From contig JAUGWO010000343.1 in NCBI GenBank assembly GCA_049724395.1, forward strand, positions 1 through 48,894: a stretch of DNA of 48,894 nt, given 5' to 3'. This document shows positions 11,803 to 24,138 of the stretch, piece by piece (the first letter of the stretch is position 1; each line of letters opens with the position of its first letter). This DNA is from Spongospora subterranea f. sp. subterranea. Lineage: Eukaryota; Endomyxa: Phytomyxea; Phytomyxea; Plasmodiophorida. The translations under genes and the position numbers were made by a program. The notes beneath the pieces were generated by a model. It was not told the DNA's origin, did not search any database, and was given only the letters and a program-made list of their open reading frames with translations.

Positions 11803-12170
11803 TGGTATGGTTGATGGTATACAGATCGCGGGATGGGTTGAGTAACTGTGTACCACCAGGTCCGCCTGGCCGCTACAAGTAGCTTGAGTATCCAATGAAG
11901 GAACCTATTAGACCAGCTGGATTCAGCAACATAAATCTGTCCTAACGACCACACCGAATGGGACCTGCCCCCACCTGATTACATTGCCTATCCAGAGTTT
12001 CCGAGTTTACTGCAAGCAGCTCGCTCTCCCATATTCATTAGTGGCCACGTGGTCAGACCTTCGTGCTCAACATTCACTCTACTTTTCCGAATTGGATGCA
12101 ACCTTGGGGGTCTCTTAAAATTCCATCACTCACGGGGTTGTCACCAACAGGGACAGACAGGAACCAAGCT
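11803..12170 (-). repeat. tRNA-derived SINE, copy B
   Basis: The same repeat as at 9711-10135 in the same orientation, flanked by a perfect 12-bp duplication TGTTCTTTTGTA (11791-11802 and 12171-12182) within the Copia integrase. The part carrying the B box is shorter than in copy A. Confidence 0.75.
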
Positions 12171-13814
12171 TGTTCTTTTGTAAAAAAAATGCACTCATCT
12201 GTTGATTGACATATTCGGATCCATTGTCAATTAACAAGGTGGTGAGGTGAAGTTCGTCTCAGCTTGAGCATCGGTAATGAACAGTTTCATTGCTTCCAAG
12301 ACTTCGTCAGCGCTCTTGTGCTTTGAAAACTTGATTCATGTCCATGTGGAGTATAAGCAGTTGAATGTAATATAGTATCTGTATCCTTCCTTGCTGGGAA
12401 CCAGGAATGGTCCTTTGAGGTCAGAAGAAACAATTTCAAATGCCATTGTTGATTTTGTCCGGCGTTCTTGTGGGAATGATTGTTTCCGTGACTTTCCATG
12501 GGCACAGCTTTCGCAGAATTGTCGTTCTTGCGGTGTGATCTTGACGCCTTAGGTGGATTCTTGTAAATGCTTCAGTCTCTCGTTCGATGCGTGTTCAAAT
12601 CGTCGGTGCGCTAGCTCCATACTGATTGTGGCATTTGACTCTTGAACGACGTGATTTACAATGTAGTGGAGGTCGTTGTGCTTGTGCGCCCTAACGATAA
12701 CCTTTCCATCTTGATCCTTTATATGAAGAGTGTCGTTAATGACTACAATTAAGCCTTGATCAGTAAAGGATTTGGTTGCTAGCAGTGTCTTTGTAATGTT
12801 CGGAACATATAGTACGTCGTGAATTACGTTTTTTGTGCAGTAATTCAATGTCAGCATTCCTTGTCCGTACGCTGACGATTTTTCGCCGTTGCTACTGCTT
12901 ACTAGAATGGGCGATTCTGCAATATGTTCTTGTCATTCGTCATGCTTGCATTAGCGCCACTGTCGACTAGGTATGCAATTTTAGTGGAAAAACTTTGGGT
13001 AGTCGTATGAAATCCAGTGAACTCCAGTTCCTTTTCGTCTTCAGTGGTTGTTGTATTGTTCGTACGGCGGTTGGTTATGTTTTGCTTCTTCAAGTGTGGG
13101 TGCAGTAGCCAGCATTCTTCGTTCGAAATGCGTTGATCGTCTACACCGTGTGCAATGCTTGCCGTTTTTGTAGTTATTGCTTCTGTCGTTGTTGTTGTTG
13201 TTAGGTGACTTTTCCTTATGCCTCTTGGTTCGCTCGGTGTTAAGAGAAGTGGTTTCTTGCGGCGCCGTTGATTCGAGGTCTGTTGTCAGGAGTAAATTCG
13301 TTAGTCTTGCGATCGAGTTTACTTGAGATGCTCTGGCGGCTGCCTTGATTTGTTGGTATTGATCTGGCAATCCATCAAGGGCCTTGACGCAAAAGGCTAG
13401 TTCGCCAACGTCGATGATGTGTACTCTCAAGTCATGGTATAGTTCTACCAGCTTGTCTATGTAGCCTTTCATGGTTTGGTTCGGCTGCTTCTTGTGGTGA
13501 ATGAATTGGAGAAATAAGTTTGCTGCTTTGGATTCCGCTGTTTCCGCGTAAATATCGTGGAGCGTTGTCCAGATCTCGCTTGTTGTCGTGCATCTCGATA
13601 CTTGTTTGTATTGCGATTGTGATAGTCGCATGCTGATTTGGGCAGAGGCTAGTTGATCGTTGCGTTGTTCGATCGTGTTGCCGCGGGTTGGCGGGTGATG
13701 TAAGAACGAGTCGATGCCCATAATGATGAACTGTGTCTCGGTCTTGCAACGGAATTCATCCCAGTTCTTTCGGTGAATTCCGGGATTAGTTTTAGTCCCG
13801 AATTGTACTTCCTT

Positions 13815-14166
13815 TTAACCGGTCTTGGTTCCTGTCTGTCCCTGTTGGTGGAATGTCCGGGTGAGTGTTGGACATGAGTTCGAAACCCCGTGAGTGATGG
13901 AATTTTGAGAGACCCCCCAAGGTTGCATCCAATACGGAAAAGTAGAGTGAATGTTGAGCACGAAGGTTGACCACGTGACCTCTAATTGGGAGAGAGGCAA
14001 TGATCAGGTGTCCCACGGTGTGGTCGTTAGGACAGATTATTTGCTATCCAGCTGGTCTAATAGGTTCCTTCATTGGATACCCAAGCTACTTGTGTAGGGA
14101 AAGCCTGGTAGTACACAGGTTTACTCAACCCATAAGAACCCGCGATCCTTTGTATACCATACCAAA
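13815..14166 (+). repeat. tRNA-derived SINE, copy C
   Basis: The same repeat in plus orientation: the head reads GGTTCCTGTCTGTCCCTG, the B box is GAGTTCGAAACCCC (about 13876-13889), and the tail ATACCATACC lies near 14156-14165. It sits between the Copia gag start and leader. Comparison with the Copia copy at 28300-28340 shows the interrupted target, but a clean duplication is not visible. Confidence 0.7.
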
Positions 14167-14396
14167 CCATGGTGTTTCCATAGCATCGTTGGTTGTGTCT
14201 GGAGTGGTGTCCTCCTCTTGTATCTCTCGTCGTGTTTGTACCATCTTGCGCTAGAACAAAACTGGGACTCTCAATCTAACGACAGGTTCACCGGTTGTTA
14301 GTTCAATAGAAGAAGTGAATGGATTGTATTAGGGTACTAATGATAATATCTAGGTCTGACTGTGACTTAGAAGTGTGTAGTTGCTTATAAAAATGT

Positions 14397-16104
14397 TCGT
14401 TTACACGCAATGGCAGATGCTCGAGGTTTATACAAAGAAGATCTCCATTGAACGGATAAAAGATCGCCAGTTATTGTGGATGGAGTTCGGAAGTTTTAAA
14501 TCAAACAGGGATTTGATGTCGACATCTTTCTGAAGACGTGATTGCCGGCAGATCGGGGTGATACCAGTTTCCTGAGAGGATGCCTTAAACCGAGTACTGA
14601 AGGTCCTTTGATCGCAACAGGTGCGAGTTGTCCAAGCATTTATCATGGAGGTGGTTCAACCGCGCACGGTCTAACCGCGCATCCAGAATTTAAAGCCACC
14701 GCGTATTCCGGTGCAATTAATTGAGAAGAAAATGTACCTATGGATGTAAGATCCGCCAAAGTCAGTGGAAATGCAAAGTAAGCATAGCGCGATAGCCATG
14801 AGAAAGAGAAACCGCTGGAAGTTTAGTACGATATGGGATATGCCCTGACCCATAGAGGCGGTAAAGTTTCTTAACCGGGGACCTCAAATACCAATACCTG
14901 ATGAAGAAGGTATTGCATCTTGAAGAAATTCCTAATTCGCGAATTAATACGACCTATAAGTATTATATATCTAAGTGTGGGACATGTGATCACAAACAGG
15001 AAATATGATTGAGACTAGGGTTTGAAATTGTCGGTTTAAGGTGATCGCCACTGTACATGAGAACATATATTTGTTCCTCCGATTGCAAACGCTGAACTCC
15101 CACACTACTAATGGCAATATCAGGATGGAAGCAGCAATACGTTATGTTCACAAGCCGCGACTGGATGAGCATCGAAAGTTCGATGTGATCTGCTAAGATG
15201 CTGACTGGAAGGCGATACATCGTTGCCGAATTTCAACCTCAGGATTTGTCGCAACTCATCTCGCATGATACTTGTATTGGAATGAGAGTGTCACAAATGA
15301 TGAGCCAGATTTAAAAGCCCCGTAACCGGATCCATTCTTCCAATCCTTTTTGATCATTTATTGGACGATTTCTAGCCCAATTGGAAGAAACGTTCTTGAA
15401 AGATGGCGTTATCGTGGCTCAAGCGAACCGACAGATGCCCATCAATTGATAATATTGATAAGCTCCATGGAAATTATGGAATCAACTTATCTGCAGACGT
15501 AATGACAAATCGTCAATTCTTTGACTGGCATGATTGAAACTTGCCTTAATGTCGATGATCCAGTATTGCGATCAAAATCGGACGTGCACTTTGGATTGCT
15601 TTCACCATTCTTATGCTCCCAATATTCTAATCGATGATCGCAGCTGTACATTGTATGAACCGATGGGTGTCGGACGACCTTCGGCGGCAAAGGCTTGAAA
15701 TATTCAGATCACCAGTGGAATCAAATGACGATCAAATGGCATAACGCGCTCAATCTACTGAGCTTCTTTCAATGCTGCTGATTAATGCAGTGAAAGATCA
15801 GTTGAAGATTCATGGTGAACCCACGATTGATGAACAAGAAATCAGAATTGACCTTGTTGAATTATTTTGCTAATGAGATCATGATCCCGAAACTGAGATT
15901 TTATTTGAAGGAAATTTCGGCATGGTGAGCAGATGATCCAGTGATTCGCAAACTTGGTCAGACGCGAAACATGTTTTGAATCCTGAGCTGTCCGTTGAGC
16001 TTCTGTCGGAATACCCGCAAATGAAGCGGCCATTTCGACCAGAACGAGCTCATAATGATAAGAACCTTCTTATGGAGTATTCAGCAATCTACACACGTGG
16101 ATTC
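14397..16104. other. decayed DNA; possible Copia RNase H trace
   Basis: No intact gene is visible. Around 15180-15260 the plus strand reads DADWKAIHRCRISTSGF, reminiscent of the Copia RNase H block (DADWAGD then RRSTSG), so at least part is an old Copia remnant. The rest is unrecognised. Confidence 0.35.
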
Positions 16105-19100
16105 TAAGCACTATCAGACCTAGATATTATCATCAGTACCCAATACAATCCGATTCAGCCTTCGAAATATTAAACTAACAACATCGGTGAACCTGTCGTT
16201 AGATTAAGAGTCCCAGTTTTGGAATCTAGCGCTGCAGATGCACAAACACGACGAAGATACAAGGAGCGGACACCATTCATGGAAAGTGCACCAATCCTTC
16301 AAGCCAACAACGCTACAAGAGGAGGATTTGCCTCCAGACAAACGCATGAAACACCCACCCACGGTTAAAAGAAGAAGTCAATCTCTCAAAACACAATTCG
16401 GGACTAAAACGTTTAATGGAAGTCACCGGAAAGAACTGGGATGAGTTCCGTCGCAAGACCGAGACACAGTTCATCCAGTATGGGCATCGACTCGTTCGAT
16501 TCGAATAACAACCCGCCAACCCGCGGCAACACGATCGAGCAACGCAACGATCGGCTAGCCATGACAAATCAGCATGCGACTATTCGCAATCTCATGCCTG
16601 TTGTTCAAACAAGAAGATCGAGATCACGACAACACAAGCGAAATCTGGACGACGCTCTCACGATATTTAATTGAAACAGCGGAATCCAAAGACAGCAAAC
16701 TTATTTCTCCAATTCATTCAACCACCAGAAGCAGCCGAACCAAACCATGTGCCGGCTACATGAGACAAGATGGTAGAACTATACCACGACTTGAGAGTAC
16801 ACAACATCGACGAATTGGCGAACTAGCCCTATGCGTCAAGGCCCTTGATGGATTGCCAGATCAATACCAACAAATCAAGGCATACCGCCAGAGCATTCAA
16901 GTAAACTCGATCGCAAGACTAACGAATTTACTCCTGACAACAGACCTCGAATCAACGGACGCGAAAGAGACCACCTCTCTTAACACCGAGCGAACCAAGA
17001 GGCATAAGGAAAAGTCACATAACAACAACAACAACGACAGAAGCAATAACTACAATAACGGCAAGTATTGCACACGGTGTAGACGATCGACGCATTCGAA
17101 GCGAAGAATGCTGGCTACTGCACCCACACCTGAAGAAGCAAAACATAGGACCAACCGCCGTACGAACAATACAACAACCACTGAAGACGAAAAGGAACAG
17201 GAGTTCACTGGATTTCATACGAGGACCCAAAGTTTTTCCACTAAAAGTGCATGATCGACAGTCGACAGTGGCGCTAATGCAAGCATGACGAATGACAAGA
17301 ACATCCTGCATAGCTACAAAGAATTGGAAACGCCGATTCTAGTAAGCAGTAGCAACGGCGAAAAATCGTCAGCGTACGGACAAGGAATGCTGACATTGAA
17401 TTACTGCCCAAAAATAGTAATTCACGACGTACTATATGTTCCGAATATTACAAAGACACTGCTAGCAACCAAATCCTTTACTGATCAAGGCTTAATTGTA
17501 GTCATTAACGACACTCTTCATATCAAGGATCAAGATGGAAAGGTTATCGTTAGGGCGCACAAGCACAACGACCTCCACTACATTGTAAATCACGTCGTTC
17601 GAAGAGACAAATGCCACAATCAGTATGGAGCTAGCGCACCGACGATTTGGACACGCATCGAACGAGAGACTGAAATCGCATTTACAAGAATCCACCGAAG
17701 GCGTCAAGATCACACCGCAAGAACGACAATTCTGCGAAAGCTGTGCCCATGGAAAGTCACGGAAACAACCATTTCCGCAGGAACGCCGGACAAAACCAAC
17801 AAGAGCATTTGAAATTGTTTCTTCTGACCTCAAAGGACCATTCCTGATTCCCAGCAAGGAAGGATACAGATACTACATTACATTCAACTGCTTATACTCA
17901 ACATGGACATGGGTCAAGTTTCTGAAGCACAAGAGCGCTGACGAAGTCTTAGAGGCGATGAAACTGTTCATTATCGATGCTCAAGCTGAGACGAAACTTC
18001 GCCTAACTACCTTTTTAACTGACAACGGATCAGAATATGTCAATCAACAGATGAGCACATTCCTTTTGCAAAAGAACATCAAACATCAACGCACTGTGCC
18101 TCACTGCCCTCAACAGAATGGTCAAGCTGAAAGGCGTAATCAGACCATCATGAGCATGACACGCTGTGCGCTGATCAGGCGAAGATTGACTACAATTACT
18201 GGCCATTTGCAGTACAATACTCTCGACGACTTATACGCATGAATCGACTACCAACTCGAAGTATCGAATGGGCAACCCCATACGAACTATGGATGAACGT
18301 CAAGCCCGATGTCAAGGCACTTGAGACCATTCGGATGTACAGCATATGCGCACATTGAATCCACTATGCGAGATTCACTTCAACCAACGTCACTGAAATG
18401 CAAATTCTTAGGATATGCACCATACCAGAAGGGATACATACCGACATTCGAACACCGCTACGGTCATCGTAAGACGCGACGTGCAGTTCGACGAAGACAC
18501 TATACTGGATTTGCGGCAAGAGGCGATGGATATGAATGATGGACATCGATCCATTGACCATCATCGACGATCAAGGATTCGAAATTCATCACACTCTGAC
18601 CGACTATCCGAAAACTTACTCGGAAGCAATGAGGCGACCAGACGCACATGAATGGCAGTTGCTACAGACAAAGATTCGTCACATAAGGATAATCACACTT
18701 GGACACTCGTCGACCGTCCACGACACGTGAAAGCGATTCAAGGAAGATGGATCTTTACAAGAAAAAGGGCCATGAACATCACCAAACGATCACCTTCAGG
18801 AGCCAAAGCTAGATTTGGGTCGCGAAAGGATTATTCTCAAAAATATGGCATCGACTTTCACGAAACCTATTCTTTGTACTTGCACATACATCAGTTCGTA
18901 TTCATCTGTCTTGCAGTCAACGCGTACCTGGAAGCATATTACCAGCGATACCACTGACAGCCTACCTACATGCACCATTATTGATCCCCATCTACATCGA
19001 ACAACCGGAAGGCTTTATAAAGCACGGGGACGAGCACAGAAGGTATGCATGCTTAAGGAAAGCCCTCTATGGCCCACAGGCTGGTAGCAGCGCAGACATC

Positions 19101-21300
19101 ACGATTCGACCTGATCCGCAGGCAATGGACATATTCAATCCATGAAAGAGCCATGTATCTGGTACAAGAAGAACAACAAGGGAATAACGATATCCTGAAC
19201 ATTTGTACGGGAGTGCTTACATTGTGAAGCGAACAAAGACCGAATGACAACACTCAACTATTATGGGCCACAACTTCAAAATGAACTTACCGGTGAACTA
19301 CAAAGATTTCTCGGATTGCAAGCAAGATACATATAGACCAAAGGGATCGTCCTCACACAAATGGATTACACACCCTCTATCATATCCAAATTCTGACAAG
19401 ATAACTGCAAACCAGCACCAATCGATGTCGGAAATTTACAGCCAAGAGATGCAGATCATCGTGTTGTGGTGAACGCGTTGTTATCCTGGTTTAGCAGATT
19501 CGGGGTCGTACGTGTCAGATTTTGCAGTGATTCAGGTACCTCGATTTTAAAAACGAGATCATGAAGAAGTTGAATACAAGACTTGAACTCGAAGCATCAC
19601 TTCACTAACGGCTTACGTAGCATGCTCAAATGCACAGTATTCGAGTCGATCGCCCTTCTGTTCAACCACGCGAGCGTTGTTCTCCCAGTTGCGACTACAA
19701 TTTGGAGACTGGCCTGACCTGTTGCAGAATTGGCGCACTGATCGTATGAAATCTTCGATCCAGACATTTGGGTTTGCGCCGATCACTGTTTTTACAGGAT
19801 TGCCTGCCAGCAGTCCTTCAGATGCTATATATTCGAATCAAAGTCAGACGGTCGTGGTGGAGAATCGACTAGATGCTGACAAAATCAAATCTATGACCGA
19901 TGGATTACGAATGTCATTAAACGAGATTCACAAAGCCGTAAAAAAAGTCGACAGATAAGAAACGGAAATTTGAAAGGGATCGGAGGTTGAGAAAAGGAAA
20001 TGTTTTAAAGATCAACTTTGACAAAGGCGATTATGTCCTGATCTCAAGAGAAATTGAGAGACGTCTAGGGAAATTACAGACGAAGTGGCGAGGACCTGCA
20101 AGAATCGTGAACATCCTGAGTGATTGGATTTACGAGGTCGAGGATTTGGTGACGCATGATAGACGTGAAGTGCATGCCAGTCGAATGAAATTTTATTCGG
20201 ACGCAAGCCTGAATGTTGATGAAGAATTATATGATCAGTGCGCTCATGAATCTGCTGGGTATGAGGTCGCCGAGTTCTTGGGCTTACGGAAACATGCCGA
20301 CGTCTGGGAGATCGAGGTACGATGGCGTGGTTGGGCGGACGGCGACGAGACTTGGGAACCTATAAAAAACATGTTGGAAGACGTATTTACCAGCTATGAC
20401 AGAAAAAGCGGTGGCTGAAGGCTGCGAAAACGAGAACCGCGCGAGAAGCCGCGCGCGACCTGAGGATTTCCGTTCAAGGCTTCAACCGGAGGGGGAAGTG
20501 TAACCCGTCCGTGTGAGAAAATGCGGAGATTCGTTTGTACCTCGATTTTAAGGGCGATCGTAGAATTGAATAAAAGACTTTGCATTTGAGCTGCTACCGG
20601 AAGGTTAACTCGAGTGTCGTTGTCGAGCGGTTGAGCCGAAGTCGCTACACTTAGCAATGCGACGAGACCTGACTTGGCATTCGCAATCAACAACGTTATT
20701 CGACATGTCAGCAAACCCACGAAATCGTTTGGAGAGTCGTTCAAAGAATAATCAAGTATTTGAAAGGAACTCCAGATTTAGGTCTAACCTTCACACACGG
20801 CGATCACCAAATTACAGGTTGGGCTGACAGCGATTTTGCTGGAGACATATGCGATCGCAAGTCGACCACTGGATGGATATTTTCGATTGGACATAATGTC
20901 ATTTCTTGGAAAAGCAAGAAATGCGACGAAGGAAGCCGTATGGTTACAAGATTTCACACATGAATTACTACATGAACTTGGAATTATTACCAAGAAACAG
21001 GCGACTCTACATCAAGATAATCAAGGTGCTATTTTCCTTGAAAAGAACACTTCCAACAAGTCGCGAACCAAACATATCGATATACGGCATCACTTTATTC
21101 GTGAGAAGAAACAGGAAGGGCGGATCAATGTTATCTATTGTCCAACCGAGCATATGTTAGCAGACATCCTCACGAAGCCACTCTCAAATCAACTGTTCGA
21201 AAAGCATCGCAATAAGTTAATGAAAAAGTGAGAACTACCACAATGACAGACAATGACGGGGCGTACGGACCCTAATACCGTACGGCACAAAATAACGTAT
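16105..21300 (+). mobile_element. Ty1/Copia element interrupted by a Gypsy fragment
   Basis: A plus-strand copy of the same Copia family. Parts: 5' LTR remnant (about 16105-16201), gag (about 16440-17010), protease DSGA region (about 17260), integrase (about 17300-18240, with DNGSEYVNQQMSTF and HCPQQNGQAERRNQ), RT (about 18300-19100) and RNase H (about 20655-21230, ending with the DQGAI and HIDIRHHFIR blocks typical of Copia). A polypurine-like GACGGGGCG follows (21254-21262). Gypsy sequence (about 19440-20651) lies inside it. It is broken in many places. Confidence 0.85.
19440..20651 (+). mobile_element. Ty3/Gypsy chromovirus 3' fragment inside Copia
   Basis: The parts visible are the integrase core, the post-core region, a chromodomain (YEVAEFLGLR, then EIEVRWRGWADGDETWEPI, about 20250-20380) and an LTR starting TGTAACCCGTCCG at 20499 right after the polypurine tract GGAGGGGGAAG. 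Copia sequence resumes at about 20652 with LSNATRPDLAFAIN. It is a 3' part only and belongs to a different Gypsy family from the two on the left of the window. It looks broken. Confidence 0.8.
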
Positions 21301-21391
21301 CAACTATTTGTTCAATGTGCTGCGCAAACTTGTGTGCCGAGAAAGCTACATGTGTCAGCATTCTGTGTCGAAAAACTGTACATATGAAATC

Positions 21392-21484
21392 ATACACCTG
21401 AGTGTATGAAGGAAATGATACACCTGAGTGTATTTATAGAGGATATACCGTAGTGTATGTACGAAATTATACACTGGAGTGTAT
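21392..21484. repeat. four 16-bp dyads at 25-26 bp spacing
   Basis: ATACACCTGAGTGTAT occurs at 21392 and 21418, ATATACCGTAGTGTAT at 21443, and ATACACTGGAGTGTAT at 21469. Arms are ATACAC/GTGTAT around a 4-bp centre. Starts are 26, 25 and 26 bp apart, so all dyads fall on alternate helix faces in a regular array. They lie immediately 3' of the pogo-like transposase stop (minus strand), where a subterminal transposase-binding region would be expected. That function is an inference. Confidence 0.85.
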
Positions 21485-21997
21485 GTTTAATTCAGACAAG
21501 GTTGAGTTTGCTCGTCCCTTGATGTTTTCATGTGCTTGTAAACGAAATTCTCATCTAAACTGTCGAGATGTTTCGTGAACGCGTCTTGCTGCTTGAGCCA
21601 CGGATGCTGTCCGCACTGTTCGAACGCATCGGCGATCCATCGATCCTTCCGGTTCTTCGTATTGATTTCATCGTACGCTGTCTCGATCATCTCAATAAGG
21701 CTTTCTCTCGGGACGGACAACACGCTCCCGGACAGCATTTCTGCTGATAGGTCACCAATTGCATCCGCTCTGAACCGGTAGTATGCCTCCTTAGAGCATC
21801 TCCACCGCGTCCCTAAAACAGTCCCAACGCACTTTTTCAAAGTCTTTGGGGACAAAATTTATCCCCACCGCAGTCCCCATCCCCAAAAAAACTCCGAAAT
21901 CGACCCCAAATTTTGGGGACTGCCCGAAACAAATAAAATATGGGGACTGCCCGAAAGCTGTCCCCACGGAGTAATTCCATGACAATTACAGTCAATC

Positions 21998-22820
21998 ATG
22001 AATGATTCAGTTGTCGAGGAGTGTGTTGCTCCCGGAGCAACACAGAAGGCCGGTCGAGGCAAATCATGGAAAGACGAGGAAAACCTCGCGCTTACGCGTG
22101 CGGTAGGATCGGTTGGCTACGATTCCATCAACGGTGTCGATCAGAAAGGCACCGTGTATTGGGAAAAGGTGTCAACGTCGTTTGTAGCGCGCGGCGGCTC
22201 TTCCGACCGAACACAAAAAGCCCTGAAGAACCGGTGGAGCGTCCTACAAACAGCGATAAACCTTTTTATCGGGTACTATTCTACTGCGACGTCCATCGAA
22301 AGGAGCGGGTCTAATGATGAAGATTATCTTCAGTTCGCCCACGACCTTTTTGAAAAGGAACAAAACGTGTCCTTTGAATTTGAATCGTGTTGGCGGGCTC
22401 TGCAAGCGTTTGGCGACAAGTGGAAGGTGAAATCAACTGAATTGAGTATGATAAATTTGCAATGTAACGCATTGTGTGTAGGTGATCACCAGCCCTTTGG
22501 CAGCAAAAAGGGAGCGAGCCGTTTTAGAGGGCGTGCAAGGAAGCCAAGATGGTGAACGCCCACTCGGCTGCAAGGCTGCCAAAAAAAATCTGCTTGGCGA
22601 TAAGCGCGAAGACGAGAGTCGTCAGCAGCTTCTGAAAGTCAAGCAAGACATTGCTGCATCGCAGACGCGCCGTAACGAGCTGCTGCAAGAGCAGAACGAA
22701 CTGGCTCTGTTCAGCATCGTCGTCCGCGATGATGACCATGTTGGCGCGCAGTACCTGGCATTGAAAAAACAGCAGGCGTTAGAAAACCTCAAAGCTCAAT
22801 TGCCAAAAAATTCTGAATAA
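21998..22820 (+). CDS. Harbinger Myb/SANT-like DNA-binding protein (spliced)
   Basis: Two exons: 21998-22426 and 22482-22820, joined in phase 0 across a 55-nt GT-AG intron (22427-22481), give 255 residues. The first exon has a Myb/trihelix-like domain (GKSWKDEENLALTRAV near residue 15, VYWEKVSTSF, KALKNRWSVLQ) and the segment FEFESCWRALQAFGDKWK. The second exon continues with RPLGCKAAKK, as in the NAM-associated region of plant Harbinger ORF1 proteins, and ends in a coiled-coil-like stretch (residues about 185-250). In this superfamily the protein binds the element's ends and partners the transposase. The splice is inferred from the restored homology. Confidence 0.85.
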
Positions 22821-22827
22821 AAGCAAT

Positions 22828-24138
22828 TTAATTCCCATGCGTTTTCCATATTTCCGCAATCAGATCTTGTTTTAGCTGAGCTCCTGCTTCGAAATCGCGC
22901 GTCGCCATCATTCTGGCTGCCGTTGCACCAAAGGAACCGTCAACCAGATCGTCAGCGCAACGAAGTACCATGACGTTGCTGGTTCGCGCTCGTGCACTCA
23001 CAGGTCCATCAAACTCTAAGTCTTGACCGAGCTTGTGGCTGCTGCGTTCATCCTCTATCACCATATTATGAAGGATTATGCACGCATGCATTATCATTGA
23101 TAGGCGAGAAACAGTCCATTTGCGACCAGGGAGCTTTGTAATCGCCCAGCGCGCCTGAATGACTCCGAATCCACGTTCCACATCCTTCCTGATCGCCTCG
23201 TGCATCCTGGTGAAGAGCGCTTCTGCCTCACCAAGAGGGTCCGGAATTGACTTCATAAACACATACCATCTTGGATATATGCCATCAACCAAGAAGTATG
23301 GCATGGCATAGGCGTTGCCATTGACGTGGAAGGTAACTGGATGGGATTTGCCGTTGATCAAATTATGCAGCAACGTTGATCTTTGAACAACGTTGATATC
23401 GTTCAACGCGCCTGGTATTCCGAAATGAATGTGCCAAAACCACAGTTCGCCATCCACCACTGCCTCAAGGGAAATCGAAGTGCCTTTATGGCCCTTGAAT
23501 TGCCCCTGCTTTGCTTTGGGACATTTGTCCCATTTCCAGTTATAACAATCCAAAGATCCTTGGAGACCAGGGAATCCACGACCAGCATTGACCCGAATGA
23601 TCCTCTCTAAGTCTTCTGGCGTAGGAGCGCGTAAATACTCGCCAGCGAATCTCCCCACAACTGCTGCAGCGAACCGGTCAAGGCAAACTGCCGCAGTGCT
23701 CTCTCCGATTCGAATATACTCGTCGCATGCATCTGCACCGGTTCCATACGCCATTTGCCGAATCGCCGCGGTGACCTTTTGAATGGTGGACAGTCCGGAT
23801 TGGAGCAGAGCGTCTTTCTTCTGCTCGAAGTACTCGTCGAAATCTCGGACGCCGTTGAGAACGCGTAGAAAAACTTCTCTCCTCATCCGAAAGCGTCGGC
23901 GAAACAACCTGTCATTGTAAATAGGGTTTTCCGAGAAGTAATCAGAGTAAATGCGGGCCGCACCCAGTGCTCGTCCACGTTCGACATTACGTTTTCGACC
24001 AACCCTTGAGCCCCCATGGCGAGAACCTAATTGCCCTGAACTGAACATTTCATCGTCGGATGACAGAACAGCATCAATGATAGCATCGTTCTGATCCTCT
24101 TCGATAAACGACATTTGCAACCGGCGAAGCAGGTCCAT
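22828..24138 (-). CDS. PIF/Harbinger DDE transposase
   Basis: An intact 436-residue frame. It has the nuclease fold of the plant transposon protein family: GSLDCYNWKWDKCPKA (first catalytic D, residue about 195), a GHKGTSISLEAVVD block, YFLVDGIYPRWYVF (second D, about 280) and RKDVERGFGVIQARWAI with the catalytic E (about 316). MIMHACIILHNMVIED follows, also family-typical. It catalyses cut-and-paste transposition, using the TIRs listed for the element and producing TTA duplications. The ATG at 24138 follows an acidic stretch (EEDQNDAIIDAVLSSDDE) near the N-terminus. Confidence 0.93.
   Translation of the reverse strand: MDLLRRLQMSFIEEDQNDAIIDAVLSSDDEMFSSGQLGSRHGGSRVGRKRNVERGRALGAARIYSDYFSENPIYNDRLFRRRFRMRREVFLRVLNGVRDFDEYFEQKKDALLQSGLSTIQKVTAAIRQMAYGTGADACDEYIRIGESTAAVCLDRFAAAVVGRFAGEYLRAPTPEDLERIIRVNAGRGFPGLQGSLDCYNWKWDKCPKAKQGQFKGHKGTSISLEAVVDGELWFWHIHFGIPGALNDINVVQRSTLLHNLINGKSHPVTFHVNGNAYAMPYFLVDGIYPRWYVFMKSIPDPLGEAEALFTRMHEAIRKDVERGFGVIQARWAITKLPGRKWTVSRLSMIMHACIILHNMVIEDERSSHKLGQDLEFDGPVSARARTSNVMVLRCADDLVDGSFGATAARMMATRDFEAGAQLKQDLIAEIWKTHGN

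Larger units (their letters stand above)
9577..14396 (-). mobile_element. Ty1/Copia element with nested insertions
   Basis: An old Copia copy on the minus strand. From right to left: 5' LTR (about 14277-14396), gag (about 13040-13790), protease DSGA motif (about 12950-12970), gag-pre-integrase and integrase (about 11500-12900), and reverse transcriptase (IEQPEGF and ALYGLKQ, about 10190-10260, and further RT sequence to 9577). It is the same family as the Copia copies at 16105-21300 and 26949-28520. Two SINE copies and a solo-LTR-like unit interrupt it, and a third SINE copy lies in its leader. It is heavily broken. Its 3' end is lost where the Gypsy 3' LTR begins. Confidence 0.85.

Noticed and set aside
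19540-19600. Solo LTR because GTACCTCGATTTTAA also occurs in the LTR at 20499
   Set aside because: The surrounding sequence reads as integrase, so the short match is coincidental.
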